Positions 1 to 11,130 are shown, counted from the stretch's first letter. The stretch is 64,000 nt of DNA from Heloderma charlesbogerti (GCA_026122225.1 JANEZZ010002246.1:372001-436000), one strand, 5' to 3'. Translations and numbers: made by a program. Notes: generated by a model from the sequence alone, not told the origin.

Positions 1-570
1 GAAGAGCCCTGCTGGATCAGACCAAGAGTCCATCTAGTCCAGCATTCTCTTCCCACAGTGGCCAACCAGCTGCCCAGGGGAAACCCACCATCAGGACAGG
101 AGTGCAACATCACCCTCCCACCCATGTTCCCCAGCGACTTGTGTACATAGACTCACTGCCTCTGATACTGGAGGTAGCACATGGCCATCAGGACTAGTAG
201 CCATTGGTAGCCTTTTCCAGGAATTTATCTTAACCCCCTTTTAAAGCCATCCAAATTGGTGGCCATCACTACATCCTGTCGTAGCGAGTTCCATAGTTTA
301 ACTATGTGCGGTGTGAAGAAGTCCTTCCTTTTATCTGTCCTGAATCTCCCACCAGTCAGCTTCATGGATGACCCCCAGGTTCTAGTATTATGAGTGAGGG
401 AGAAAAATGTCTCCCCATCCACTTTCTCCACCTGTGCATAATTTTGTACACCTCTGTCATGTCTCCCCTTACTGGCCTTTTCTCCAAGCTGAACAAGCCC
501 AGATGCTTCAGCCTTCCGTCACAGGGGAGATGCCCCAGCCCCTTGGTCGTTTTAGTTGCCCTTTTCTGTT
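1..570 (-). mobile_element. CR1-type LINE, 3' fragment
   Basis: On the minus strand, residues encoded at 431-225 read as the C-terminal tail of a CR1-clade reverse transcriptase (GRFRTDKR, then a WNSL motif, then ATNLDGFKRGL). The 3'UTR follows toward position 1. The same protein tail and UTR recur on the + strand at 24049-24800, 9207-9540 and 43905-44145. Frames are broken, so it is a dead 5'-truncated copy that runs off the window edge. Confidence 0.8.
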
Positions 571-1319
571 ATTTCTGAGTTGAAAGTGCACAAGCTCCCT
601 CTGGGTTGAGGACGTGGCAAGGCAGCCTGTGGGTGCACAACGAGCGATGGTGATGTGCCTCTTAGGGATCCCATCTGGTGTATGTACATATCTGAGCCCC
701 AAGGGAAGCTGCCTGGAAAAGAGCTATTTCTTCCAGCTGGCCTTTGGTGGCTAGAGACCCGGTAGCCAGCGTAATTGTCCCCTACCCTGGACCTTTTTGG
801 GACAGGGTAGACTGTAAGCCCAATGAAAGACCAAATGCCTTGAGTCTGCACCCTTCCCCTCTGGATCATAAATCAATCTGCTCTCCAGCATGTTGATTTG
901 TAGCTTCACCAGAGCATTTGCAGGCTGGGAGTGGAGTTTATGGGCTGTGTACAGCCCTCTGATGATTTCTTGTTGTCCAACATTCCCTTCTGTTCTCCTG
1001 GAGCAGATTTTGGAGGGGGTGAAGTTGCACATGCGCAGTGTAGCCGCTCACCGCCATCCTATTTATGTCCCTCTTTCTTCCTCGTTCTTGAGGAGGCCGC
1101 CCTTGAAGATCCATTCTTGCAAGCGCTATTTTTTGTTTTATCTTCCATGGAAACGTATTTTACTTTGAAATAAAGTTAAAAAAAACAAAGGCTACAGAAG
1201 AGCACATCTGTGATGATATAACAAGATCACTAATATAGAGAAACTCACTAATTGTGATTCTTAGCCCATTGCCAATAAGCTTTTGTGGAACAGGTAGAGT
1301 AAAACAGCCTACATAGAGG

Positions 1320-1322
<3 letters not shown>
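571..1322 (+). other. Unassigned sequence; possible 3' end of an upstream transcript
   Basis: No recognisable repeat or protein. An AATAAA hexamer at 1169-1174 is followed within a few bases by a short A-run (about 1178-1186). This could be the end of a 3'UTR of a + strand gene outside the window, a processed-pseudogene tail, or chance. Nothing coding was recognised. Confidence 0.25.

Positions 1323-1353
<31 letters not shown>
1323..1353. repeat. (TG)n microsatellite
   Basis: About 15 uninterrupted TG units. Confidence 0.95.
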
Positions 1354-1355
<2 letters not shown>

Positions 1356-2985
1356 TAGTCAGGAAAAATATAGACAACTGTACTTGGTTGGAACCGGACC
1401 AAATATTTGAATGGCTTCCACATAGGAAATGAACGGAAACGGTGGTACTGTAATAAATATCTTGCTTAAAGTTAGGATTCCCTGTTTGCAGCACTTGCTA
1501 AGTTTATACATAATCACAGTTTCCCAAATTTTATCAACCCCCTGCTGCTTAGTTGGTTGCTTTAGAGACTTCCAATTACACGCTGTACATGACTTTGCAG
1601 TGTATACAATTGCTTAAGGAGGTCTTTATACAGGAATCTGGGGTCATTGGCTTCAAAATGATGAAGCAGCATCGTTTTAAGAGTTACCAGTGGTCTAATG
1701 TGGAGAAATTCCTGACAGTAATCAGCAATCATGATTACTGCACTGTTGACTGTCCTGCTCTGTTTCTTTCCCTGCCCTACATGTATGAGAAGTGATTATG
1801 GCTACTTAGTGCACTGGGAAGGCCGCTCAATATATGCTCAGAGGGACTGTCTTCATTCTTCCTACTTTTTATTCTCCAAGGCCGGGGAAGGACTGTTTGT
1901 GTTTTGCTTTATCTAGGGTGCATGTAGTTGACATTGGCCAATAGCGAGGCCTGCATCCCAGCTCTTTGTGTAAACTTTGCGTAAACTCTTTGTGTAAACT
2001 CTTTGTGTAAGTCAAAAGAGGAGCCTGGTCAGATGTGGGAACGATTCCTTAGAAAGCTTAATTAAAGTCCAGTGCTCTCATGAGTCCGGCACGGTGGGGA
2101 TGGAATATAAAGTGTCATGGTACTGACCTGAATACAATCTTCCTCCGGCTTGTGCTCATGTTTGGGGCTGACAGTACTGTCGGAAATAAGCAAGAATGGC
2201 TCCAGCTTGTCGCTGCTTTTTCTGCATGGGCGTTCAGGAGAGTTTGGGCCTGTTTGGTGACACTTTTCATAGTTCTCAGGTTTCCGTCTTCAGTTTCAGC
2301 TGTAGGGCCTAACACAGTGGACTTGATTTGGCAAAACATCCCTCCTCAAATGTCCAGTCTCAGAAATGTGGAGCTTTGGTTCACTTTGTATTTGTTTCAT
2401 CCTGCTTAGGGAATGGTGACTTGTCTAAATTGACCTAGCAGTAAGCACTGAACACTCATCTTTTCCGTCTCTTAGCCGCCATGTTACCCTAGCTCAGACA
2501 TTAGATTGCTGCCTCTTATGCTGAACTGCTCCAGCATCTGCCCTGTCTGTTGACAGAGTTACTTCATTTGAGTTGATCTTGTTTGCTCATTAGCTGATTG
2601 TAGCAATTTGGAATAAATTACTCTATGATGACAGAAAGTTCAAGTAAATCTCTGGTGGCTGGAAGGGGAAATGTCAGCTGTCTTTGTTTCCAGCTTGGGT
2701 TACAGCTATGACCCCAAAACACTCTACAGGCCATCATGATAATATCAGGGGAATGTGTAAATACAAAGATGGCACCAACACACAGAAGTATGTGCAGAAA
2801 CACTTTTGCATACAGTTTATTTATAGAATTTTATGAGTCACATTTTCTCCTTATCGGGAATCTTCAAAGTGAATGGGTAGCATTTAAAACCAAAAAAACA
2901 CAATGGCCTAAAAACAGTAAAACACATGACAGCAGCAGAAATCCAGCAAAGGTCAGCAGAAATCAGCAAGAACCAGCCAATGCCA
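1354..2985. other. Mostly unassigned intergenic sequence
   Basis: No protein or RNA gene recognised. It contains a short tandem repeat at 1961-2013. The A-rich stretch at its right end leads into the LINE fragment that follows. Confidence 0.4.
1961..2013. repeat. Short tandem repeat, ~15-bp unit
   Basis: The motif CTTTGTGTAAACT recurs about four times with a one-base variant (TTTGCGTAAACT). Confidence 0.7.
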
Positions 2986-3775
2986 GCCAATGTAATAATA
3001 AAAATAAATAAAAATAAAATGAGAGCAGTTCTCTAGGTGGTGTGTAGGTAAATTAGAAATATCAAATACAAAACAACAGTAAAAAAGGGATTAAAAGACA
3101 GCACATATAAAGCCAGGAAAAACCCAGCAGCAAGGTGTAAAAGCAACACACCACATAATAAAATCAAAGTCGGCCCCAGGTGAGCCACTCTGCATCTGGG
3201 GAGGTCATTCTGTGAGTGGGGCATGACCACAGAAAAGACCTCCTCTCTAGTAATCCCCAGCCTCACCTCATTTGGTGGGGGCACCCCAAGGAGAGCTTTG
3301 GACAATTATCTTAGGGTCCAGGTAGGTAAATGCAGGAGGAGACACTCCTGCAGGTAACCTGACCCCAAGCCGTTTAGGGCTTTAAAGGTTAAAACCACCA
3401 CTTTGAATTGGGCCTGCAAATGGACTGGTAACCAGTGCAGATGGCAAAGCACTGGCATAACAGGATTGTATTGGCCCATCCCAGTTAACAGTCTCGTCTA
3501 GCTACCCTGCTTTTGGACTAACTGAAGTTCTGGACAGTTTCCAAAGGCAGCCCCACATATAATGCATTGCAATAAGCCAGATGGGAGGTTACCAGAATGT
3601 GAATAACTGTTGCAAGATTATCTCTGCTTAGGTAGGGTCGTAGCTGGTATATTACCCTAACTTGATATAAAAAAACACCATCGAGGTGATCTGCTGTGCC
3701 TCTAGTAACAGTGATGGGTGCAAGAGCATTCCCCAAATGGCAAACACGGCCCTTTAGGGCCGTGTTTCTCACCAG
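2986..3775 (-). mobile_element. L2/CR1-like LINE, 3' fragment
   Basis: The minus-strand frame 3772-3518 contains YQLRPYLSR, then HILVTSHLAYCNALYVGLP, a conserved C-terminal segment of Jockey/L2-superfamily reverse transcriptases. The A/T-rich tail lies at the low-coordinate end (about 2990-3020), as expected for a minus-strand insertion. Related pieces are at 4490-5135, 29660-30060 and 40145-40570. Broken and 5' truncated. Confidence 0.7.
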
Positions 3776-4167
3776 TGGGCCTCAGTCAGCCGTCAGGTGG
3801 GTCTCAGTGCTGCAGAGAGCCCAGTGCATCTTTGGCTGCCCGCCTTGTGCCATGGCTGCACTAGGCATAGTGCATAGGCAGGTGTGGCAGTGGAAGCTGG
3901 TTAGAGAGCAAGGCTAATATTTCTAAAAAATAATAATAATAAACTGGGAATAAAGAGACAAGAGAAGGAAGCTGTTACAGCATGAAGTGAATGTAAAAGC
4001 AAGGGGAGGGAGAGATGAAAGCAGCTGGCAATTGGGCACAGGGTACAAGTTAAGTGTGAAAGAAAAAGGAACGAAGCAATGACAGGAGATGGTAAGAAGA
4101 CTTTGGGAGCCATGTGGGGTGGGGGAGGAGAAAGCCAATATAAAACAAACAGTCTTCTCTACTTTAA

Positions 4168-4370
4168 GCAGGGGTCCCCAACCTTTTTGGGTCAGTGGGC
4201 ACATTTGGAATTTTGAGAATGTCTTGTGGGCACTCTCACAAAATGGCTGCATGGAGGGGCTTGGTCATTCATAAAATGGCTGCTGTGGTGGGCATGGCCA
4301 GTCACAAAACATTTCCCAGAAGGCAAACCTGGTGAGACGAGCCCAAGAACCTAAATACAGAGATGTCACC
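4168..4370 (+). mobile_element. Non-autonomous hAT-like repeat, family C
   Basis: It begins with a CAGGGGTCCCCAACC terminus typical of hAT elements and carries repeated CACAAAATGGCTGC motifs. Related copies lie at 12480-12670 (minus) and 57880-58200 (+). No target-site duplication was confirmed. Confidence 0.6.
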
Positions 4371-4489
4371 ATTGTCCAGCAAAAGCGTAGTCCCGTCTCT
4401 GGCTGGATTGAGCACTAGCAGCCAAACTAGACAAGATGCCAGGCTGGGCATAAGGAATGGGGAGAAACTGATTCAGTTCACTTGATTTA

Positions 4490-5135
4490 TTTATTCGCAA
4501 TATTTATATACTGCTCCACATCAACGATTTCGGAGCAGTGAACAAGATAAAACAACAAAACCCCATAATTAAAACAACTAAAACATTTTAAAAGAACAGA
4601 TTTTGAATGTAATAAACCGCGGCTGGTCACTCAGAGAAGGCTTCTCGAAATAGCAGTGTCTTCAGGAGGCACCAAAAGCAACACAATGTTGGTGCCTGCC
4701 TGACCTCCAAAGGCAGCGAATTCCACAGGGAGGGGGCCACCATGCTGGAGGCTCTTTTCCAGGTGGACTCCTACTGGGCCATGGGTCCATGTGGAACCAC
4801 CAGGAACATGCCCTCCGAAGACCTCAGTGAGCGGGCAGGTTGGTAAGGGAGAAGGTGCTCTCTCAGGTATCCTGGTCCCAAGTTGTTTAGGGCTCTGTAC
4901 ACTAGTATTAGTACCTTAAACCTGGCCTGGTAGCGAATAGGCAGCCAGTGCAGTTCCCTCTGCAGAGGAGTTGCATGCTGTAGAGGGGTAGCTCCCAACA
5001 ACAGTCTAGCTGCTGCGCTCTGCACTAGCAGAGCAGAGGCCTCCAGAGCAGCCTCAAGGGCAGCCCCACATAGCGCGCATTGCAGTAATCCAGTCTTGAG
5101 GTTACTAGTGCCTGTAACACTGTGGCCAAGCTAAC
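4490..5135 (-). mobile_element. L2/CR1-like LINE, 3' fragment with UTR
   Basis: The minus strand encodes AAARLLLGA, then LHWLPIRYQARFKVL and LGPGYLREHL at 5025-4771, a LINE reverse-transcriptase C terminus. The UTR ends in a TATTTAT-rich tail near 4490. The frame is broken after the RT segment. Confidence 0.8.
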
Positions 5136-5214
5136 TCCATTGTAGAAGGCCATAGGATCTCCCCCACTAATTCCTATACTTACATGTGAACCTTCCTCTT
5201 TCTCAGCAAGTCAG

Positions 5215-5500
5215 ATCCATTTGACCCAGTACTCTGTGCAGAATCTCAGGCCTGGAGGCCAAATCCGGCCCTCTAAGGGTTCCCCGCAAAGCCATTTGCC
5301 TTCCTCCAGCCACTGATGGTTTGGTGGTTTCTTCGCTTTTGTGTGTTTTTTCCCCACATCCTAAAAGGTTGAAATGCCTTTCTGAAGGCTGAGTTATTGG
5401 CAGTGAGAGCTTTAAGCTGAAATATGCTGGGGTGGTGGTGGCCCCGCCCTTTTTGGCCATGGCCCCCAACGGCTTCTCCAAAATTGAATTTGGCCCTGGG
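5215..5500 (-). mobile_element. Dispersed hAT-like repeat, family E
   Basis: It shares the AAATCCGGCCCTCT and CTTTTTGGCC-type blocks with copies at 20930-21310, 25545-25690, 33060-33375, 35505-35610, 39565-39870, 41545-41850, 46500-46615 and 61940-62245. The fullest copy (33060-33375) has imperfect inverted ends, suggesting a non-autonomous DNA transposon. Confidence 0.6.
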
Positions 5501-5579
5501 GCTGGAAGAGATCCAACCCCCCCGCAGTTCTGCCTTCTCTGATTGGCAGTGGCGCCTTTCCCATCACCCACCCCATGAT

Positions 5580-5672
5580 CCTCTTGGGTGGAGGTGCCAG
5601 GCATTGAACCTGGATCCGTAAGCATTCAAAGCGTGTGTTCTCCCACTGAGCTGTGGCGCTCCCTGATTCTGG
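5580..5672 (-). mobile_element. tRNA-Ala-like SINE, head fragment
   Basis: The minus strand shows an A-box-like GCTCAGTGGGAGAACAC and a B-box (GGTTCAATGCC). It is the tRNA-related head of the SINE seen in full at 33950-34137; the tail is missing. Confidence 0.6.
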
Positions 5673-5689
5673 CTTCACTTTGAGCACTG

Positions 5690-6437
5690 CCTCCTCCCTC
5701 ATCTTCTGAAGTCGGCCTTGAGACGCTCGCGATTTTAAAAAATATCACACCCTTCACATTCCTGGCCACGCTTTAATTGCCCTTTTATCTTTCTCAGCCA
5801 GGGGAAGGAAGACAGGGCAGGCCTGGCCTCCCGGCTCCCCGTTGGCTGCGTCAGCAAACTTAGCATGCAAAATTCATAAGGGCCACATTATGCGCGTGGG
5901 GTTTTGTCGGTCGTGCTATGCTGGAAATCGTGTATTCTCCTCAGGGTTTCTTGCTGTATCGTCAGAGCTTCAAGGAGGAAATGTCCGGTGTGACGTCAAG
6001 CATTTTGTGCATGTTTGGTTCTGGTTTTGTTGTTGACGTTGCAAGGCTTGGAGAGAATTTGCTAAGTGCCTATGATTGAAGGCAAAGAAGCACCCTTTTA
6101 AACTGGATGGAGATTGCAGACTGGTTCTTTGGCAGCTTCCGAAGCACAATTGAGACGTGTGCTAGATTTGAAATGTAGGACTATGCAGCCAACCTCGCCA
6201 CTTGATTTCAGAGCTGACGGCAATTGGAGGCTTGCGATTGCCATAAAACTGCGAATAGTGTGTTTCCCTTCATAAGCCCAGCATGTAGAGCTGGGCAAAC
6301 TAGTGAGCTGGAGTGGGGTTGGGGGGGCTGATTAGGTAGAGTCTCAGTACAGCCCCCTCCACAGTGCCTCAAATTCTACAGGTCCTGGCACAGAAGGGAG
6401 TTGGGAGTCTAAGACTGCTTCCATGCTAGGCATTTAG
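5690..6437. other. Unique sequence, no gene recognised
   Basis: No repeat family or open frame of note. The AT-rich block with GC-rich flanks at about 5700-6060 looks like single-copy, possibly conserved non-coding DNA, but conservation cannot be tested here. Confidence 0.3.
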
Positions 6438-6637
6438 CAGTGGAGGCTGGTGGTGCCAATGTCAGTGGGGCGGTGCATCTGCTCTGGGTTTCAGTCAGGA
6501 CCCTAAAGGAGCTCTCCAAGGTGCTGAACCTATTTTGGGGATAGGGTTCAGCACTTTGACGAGCTCCTTTAGAGTTCTGACTGAGCCCCGGAGCGGATAC
6601 CCCACCCCACTGACATAGGGACCACCAGCCTCCACTG
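6438..6637. mobile_element. MITE-A, complete hAT-type, 200 bp
   Basis: The ends are CAGTGGAGGCTGGTGG and its inverted complement CCACCAGCCTCCACTG. The arms extend about 90 bp inward as an imperfect palindrome. The exact 8-bp duplication GCATTTAG flanks it at 6430-6437 and 6638-6645, which is the hAT signature length. It has no coding capacity, so it was mobilised by a transposase elsewhere. Other copies: 44489-44708, 47766-47971, 52733-52822, 60088-60247, 60496-60583 and 62758-62827. Confidence 0.92.
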
Positions 6638-6904
6638 GCATTTAGTGTGCGTTTGCCATGACTTGTTCATGCACATTTGACCAGGGGGCCACACAACGTG
6701 ATCACCCATTTGTAACCCTCCTGTCTTTCCCCAGTGCTTCCTCCATCTTTTTCCTTACCATGGAAAGCCTGACTCTTTGACAAGGACAGAAGAGTAGGGT
6801 CATCTCCACAGGTGTAGATGCCCTTAGCACAACTCACCTGTCTGGTTTAAAGAGCCATGGTTTTGAAGCCCAGTTTTTAAGATCTTTGGGGGAGGCCCTT
6901 TTCT

Positions 6905-7260
6905 TGGTCCAACCACCATCACAGCCATGTTTGCTGGGGACCAAGAGATGGCCTTCTTGGTGGCTGCTCCCAGGCTCTGGAACACCCTGCTGAGGGAGGC
7001 TGGGTTGTCCTTCCACCAGCAAGCAAGCAAAGATGTTTTTATTCAGGCACGCCTTTGGCATACAAGCCAGTCTGCTGCTGAAGGTTTTTGTAGAATTGGT
7101 TGGTGCTGCTTATCTTCTTTTATTGTTGTGTTTTAATTGTGGTTTTTAACTTATTTTTAATGCTATATTTTGATGAAGACTTTGTTTTAAAACATTTCAC
7201 TGTTGGCCACCTTGAGCACCATACTTTGGCAGAAATGCAAGATGATTAATTAATTAAAAT
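6905..7260 (+). mobile_element. L2/CR1-like LINE, 3' fragment
   Basis: The frame reads AFLVAAPRLWNTLLREAG, the 'WN-L' terminal motif of the same LINE family as 40145-40570. A T-rich UTR and an AATTAATTAAAAT tail follow. Dead. Confidence 0.65.
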
Positions 7261-8284
7261 AAGCAGGCAATGATTTATCGGGCAGATGAACTTACTAAAG
7301 CTCAGTACACATTCACGAAATCCTTTGTGTTGGGCATAATTTTATAACCCTGTTAATTTTTTTTTATAAATATCCATCTTTTAACTACTGGTAAAATGCT
7401 TTTGTGGCTGTACATATATTAATGAAAAACTGCTTAAATGAAACAGTGTTTAGCACCAGCAGTCTGGTTCCATTTTGTTTCAAGTGGAGCCTATCCCTCT
7501 TGTTCAGGCCTGGCTTGCCCCAAAATATGCCCCAGTGCCTAACAAATGTGAACCCCTCCTCCCCACACCACCATCTCACCCATGCTTTAAGACTCCTTAG
7601 CTTCACCTGTCTAGCTGGTCCTGTGTGTGGAACAGGTAGCATTTCAGAGGAAGCCACCTGGGTTTGTCCTGGCTTTCAACCTCTGACCTAGCAACCTGAA
7701 TTTGGCTTCCAGGACCTCATGGCTACATTACATTTCCCTAAAACCTATGGTACCAGTATGCACCATGGCCACTGACTCTACCCCAACACTATCTACAAAG
7801 CTATCTGGAGGGCATGAACATTCGCGTCAGGTAGGCAGTTTACCATGCGGTCTACAGCCCAGATCTGACATGCTCAGAAGCCCTATGCAGTCATTTGCCA
7901 AGACATGTGTGCAACTTGACGGGGGAAGGGGACGTGTGCAAGCATGTTGAGAGGTCTGCAAAGGGGCTTGTAAGCATGTTCAGTTGAATGAGCTTGCACA
8001 ATTCCCACAACTAAGGACCCCACCCATGCTGACTGGGGATGGTGGGAGCTGAAGTCCAAGCCACCTGGAAGGCACTGGATTCATGAAGGCTGGTTTAGCG
8101 CATGGGGGGCTAACCTGTGCCAGACGGAGGGAATGGCAGACTTTGGCAAGGAGCATGAAGACTTGCGGACTTGGTGGTGGCATAGACTTAGAAGCAGGCC
8201 TGCTCTGCTTTCTGCCTCTGCTCTGGCACGTTCCTGCCTGCTTTGTAGCTTAGCAAGCTAGAAGCAAAACCTCCCAAGGGAAGG
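7261..8284. other. Unassigned; one MITE-B half near 8030-8090
   Basis: No gene recognised. A block with GGGAGCTGAAGTCCAAG resembles one arm of MITE-B. The rest looks unique or too diverged to name. Confidence 0.35.
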
Positions 8285-8540
8285 GAGAGCCAGTATGGTG
8301 TAGTGGCAAGAGTGTTGGACTGGGAGCTGGGAGATCCGGGTTCTAGTCCCCACTCGGCCATGGAAGCTCACTGGGTGACTTTGGGCCAGTCACACACTCT
8401 CAGCCCAACCTACCTCACAGGGTTGTTGTTGTGAGGATAAAATGGAGAGGAGGAGGATAATGTAAGCCGCCTTGGGTTCCTTGCAAGAGGAATAAAGGCG
8501 GGGTATCAATGCAATAATAAATAATAAATAAATAAATAAG
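8285..8540 (+). mobile_element. tRNA-derived SINE (AGAGCCAG family)
   Basis: It starts AGAGCCAGTATGGTGTAG (A box) and has a B box, GGTTCTAGTCCC. The body contains a CTCAGCCCAACCTACCTCAC block, and the tail ends in AATAAATAAATAAATAAG. A second copy lies at 47123-47362. Related SINEs are known from Anolis and other squamates. Confidence 0.85.
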
Positions 8541-8944
8541 GGGGCAGACTGCATATGCACCATTGTGCTGGATTCTAGCGTCTGACGGTGGACGAAATTT
8601 GATGTCTCCTTTTCAGCTTGGTAGTTTTATTGCTGAAGAGCTTTGGGGCAGCGGTGGAGGGAAAGACCCCAGGGACAGGGCAAGCAACTTTCCACTGGCG
8701 AGATAGGGGCGGGATGTGTATGCGGGCTGGGCGGTTAAAACATCAAATCATTTGGTAAAGTGGAAGGGCTCTGGAGTTTAATTGGTGAGGGAGAAAGCAA
8801 ATTGATTTATTGTTGGCAATTTGCTCTGACAGATTTATTGCTGGAGCAGCGGGATGTGCATGTTGCCAGCTGCTTTGCCAGGCCTGTTTGGACATAACAC
8901 TCCAATTCATGTGTGTGTGTGTGGGGATGATGCAAGAGCAGCCT
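8541..8944. other. Unique AT-rich block, possible non-coding element
   Basis: No repeat family or coding frame recognised. The part at about 8740-8860 is AT-rich, with ATTTATTG motifs repeated, unlike the surrounding repeats. Confidence 0.3.
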
Positions 8945-9053
8945 CCCTCAACCTAGTGTCCTCCAGATGTTTTGGACCGCAACTCCCATCAGCCCCAGCA
9001 AGCATGGCAAGTGGTCAGGAATGCTGGGAGTTGTAGCGCAAAACATCTGGAAC
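8945..9053. mobile_element. MITE-B (hAT-like) copy
   Basis: MITE-B is an approximately 115-130-bp imperfect palindrome. One arm reads CCTCCAGATGTTTTGGAC, the other GGGAGTTGTAG and AAAACATCTGG. Here the right end is lost where a SINE abuts at about 9054. Confidence 0.75.
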
Positions 9054-9206
9054 ACAGGAAGCTGCTTTATACTGGGTCAGACTCTTGGTCCATCTAGCCT
9101 GGTGTTCTTGAGACTAATTGACAGCAGCTCTCCAGGGCTTCAGGCAGGTATTTTTCCAGCCCTACCTGGAGATGCTGCCAGGGATCGAACCTCGGACTAT
9201 GGAATT
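9054..9206 (-). mobile_element. tRNA-Ala-like SINE, truncated
   Basis: The minus-strand tail (AGGAAGCTGCTTTATACTG in + orientation) and body are present up to a B-box-like GGGATCGAACCTCGG. The A box is missing; a CR1 piece replaces it. Confidence 0.75.
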
Positions 9207-9540
9207 CGCTACCACTGGATGTAGTGCTGGCCACCAATTTGGATGGCTTTAAAAGGGGGTTGGACAAATTCCTGGAGGAGAAGGCTATCAATGGCTACTA
9301 GTCCTGATGGCCATGTGCTACCTCCTGTACCGGAGGCAGTGAGCCTATGTACACCAGTTGCTGGGGAACATGGGTGGGAGGGTGCTGTTACGCTCATGCC
9401 CTGCTTGTGGGTTCCCGGTCGACAGCTGGTTGGCCACTGTGTGATCAGGATGCTGGACTAGATGGACCCAGTCCTATCTCCAGGTAGAGCTGGAAAAGGT
9501 CTTTCTGACTCAGTAAGGCAGCTTCCTATGTTCCTATGTA
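9207..9540 (+). mobile_element. CR1-type LINE, 3' end
   Basis: It carries the last codons of the CR1 ORF (LDGFKRGLDKFLEEKAINGY-like) and then the 3'UTR with the GAGCCTATGTACACCAG block, collinear with 24500-24800. Confidence 0.8.
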
Positions 9541-9780
9541 CGCCCTTACAGGGTGAGGTTTCCTCACCTGACCTGCCACCACTGATGACTCTTGGCCTTG
9601 AGAAATGGTGTGAAGATGTATCTTTTCAATGTAGTCTTTTAAATTTGTAGTTTTAATACTGCTTTTAATGTTCTTGTTTTTATCATTTTAAGGGGTTATG
9701 GTTTTAAATTGTACACCGCCTTGATGGGGTTTTTAGCAGATAAGGTGGTATATAAATGTTAATAATAAATAAATATCACA
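9541..9780 (+). mobile_element. L2/CR1-like LINE, 3' tail
   Basis: It has a T-rich UTR with TTGTACACCGCCTTGATG, then ATATAAATGTTAATAATAAATAAAT. This is the family 3' terminus, also seen at 24910-25245 and 48050-48315. Confidence 0.65.
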
Positions 9781-9854
9781 TTGAGATAACTGTAATCTAT
9801 GTTGACACATTGGATTGCACTCTGTATTACATAATTCCTTCCCTTCTGCAAAGG

Positions 9855-9905
9855 GGTGTGTGTGTGTGTGTGTGTGTGTGAAAGAGAGAGAGAGAGAGAG
9901 AGAGA
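9855..9905. repeat. Compound (GT)n(GA)n microsatellite
   Basis: About 13 GT units are followed directly by about 12 GA units. Confidence 0.95.
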
Positions 9906-10129
9906 AATTGGCATTTGAAATGTGGAAGAAAATGCAAAATACAGACCAGCGTGATATGACTCCCTTAACAATTCAGATGCGGAATTTAAAGTCGATGTGC
10001 ACATTCTGGACAAAGTTCTGTGTTTGAAGGATATACTTCCAGTCACCCCCTCCACCCATTTTCAAACTTTTTAAAAGCAGAGCTGTGCTTTGAATGTATC
10101 TACCAATTTTCATTCCGATACTTTAGTGT

Positions 10130-10257
10130 TCACGGCTGGACCAAGACATTTTGCTGCCCTGTGGCAAAGAACAAGATGGCACCCCCTCCCATTCCTTGTA
10201 CAAAAGCCTGCCTCAGTCTGCCTAATGGTAGGGATGGCCCAGTCAGTGTTCAACTGA
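10130..10257 (+). mobile_element. Dispersed repeat family D, fragment
   Basis: Shares TGGCAAAGAACAAGATGGC and the downstream CCATTCCTTGTACAAAAG-like block with 12015-12320. Probably a non-autonomous DNA element; ends not defined here. Confidence 0.45.
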
Positions 10258-10475
10258 GATATTCTGCTGCTGCTGCTGCTGTTGTTGTTGTTGTTGTTCA
10301 GTCGTGTCCAACTCTTCGTGACCCCATGGACCATAGCATGCTGGGCCTTCCTGTCCTCCGCTCTCTCCCGGAGCGTGCTCAAGTCCATATTCATTGCATC
10401 GGTGATGCCATCTAGCCATCTCATCCTCTGCCGTCCCCTTCTCCTTTTGCCTTCAGTCTTTCCCAGCATCAGCTA
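10258..10475 (-). mobile_element. RTE/BovB LINE, 3' end
   Basis: The minus strand reads MLGKTEGKRRRGRQRMRWLD, then the DLSTLRERAEDR and MVHGVTKSWTRL motifs. This is the C terminus of the RTE/BovB reverse-transcriptase ORF, followed by the AAC-rich tail. The tail appears here as the CTG/GTT repeats at 10263-10299. BovB is abundant in squamates and ruminants and is a classic case of horizontal transfer. Confidence 0.92.
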
Positions 10476-10749
10476 CATACAAACAAATGGAATACAGAGC
10501 TGGTGAGTTAAACCAGTGGCCTAAAGCACACATTTGCATAAATCATGTTGCATTGCATGATCTGTGTTGAGCAGAGAATTTCAGCTTTCTTAGCTTGTAA
10601 GCAGCCCTAGAATCAGTTTTGATGAAGTGGAGGTATAAAATGTCTTAAATAAATACCTCCCTGTGCATGTTGGAAGAGCGATGATGGGATCACACCAAAT
10701 AAAGCTGTAGGGTAAGAGTTTATTTGTTCTTGGGGATTTTAAAGCAGTT

Positions 10750-11130
10750 ATAAGGTGCTTTTTTTTTTTTGCTGGAGGAAAATTCTGAGAGTGCCTTGGA
10801 CTGCAAGAAGATCAAACCAGTCCATACTCCAGGAAATAAAGCCAGACTGCTCACTTGAGGTAATGATATTAAAGGCAAAACTGAAGTACTTTGGCCACAT
10901 AATGAGAAGACAGGATACCCTGGAGAAGATGCTGATGCTAGGGAAAGTGGAAGGCAAAAGGAAGAGGAGCCGACTAAGGGCAAGATGGATGGATGATATT
11001 CTGGAGGTGACGGACTCGACCTTGGGGGAGCTGGGGGTGGCGACGGCTGACAGGAAGCTCTGGCGTGGGATGGTCCATGAAGTCACGAAGAGTCGGAAGC
11101 GATTGAGCGAATAAACAACAACAATATAAT
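10750..11130 (+). mobile_element. RTE/BovB LINE, 3' end
   Basis: Encodes LKYFGHIMRR, a MLGKVEGKRKRSR segment, RWMDDILEVT and a MVHEVTKSRKRLSE terminus, then AACAACAACAAT. It is a second BovB subtype, distinct in sequence from its neighbours at 10258 and 11395. Confidence 0.92.

Noticed and set aside
9815..10055. Frames across the (GT)n(GA)n tract
   Set aside because: Dipeptide-repeat translations of a microsatellite (RERERE, HTHTHT).
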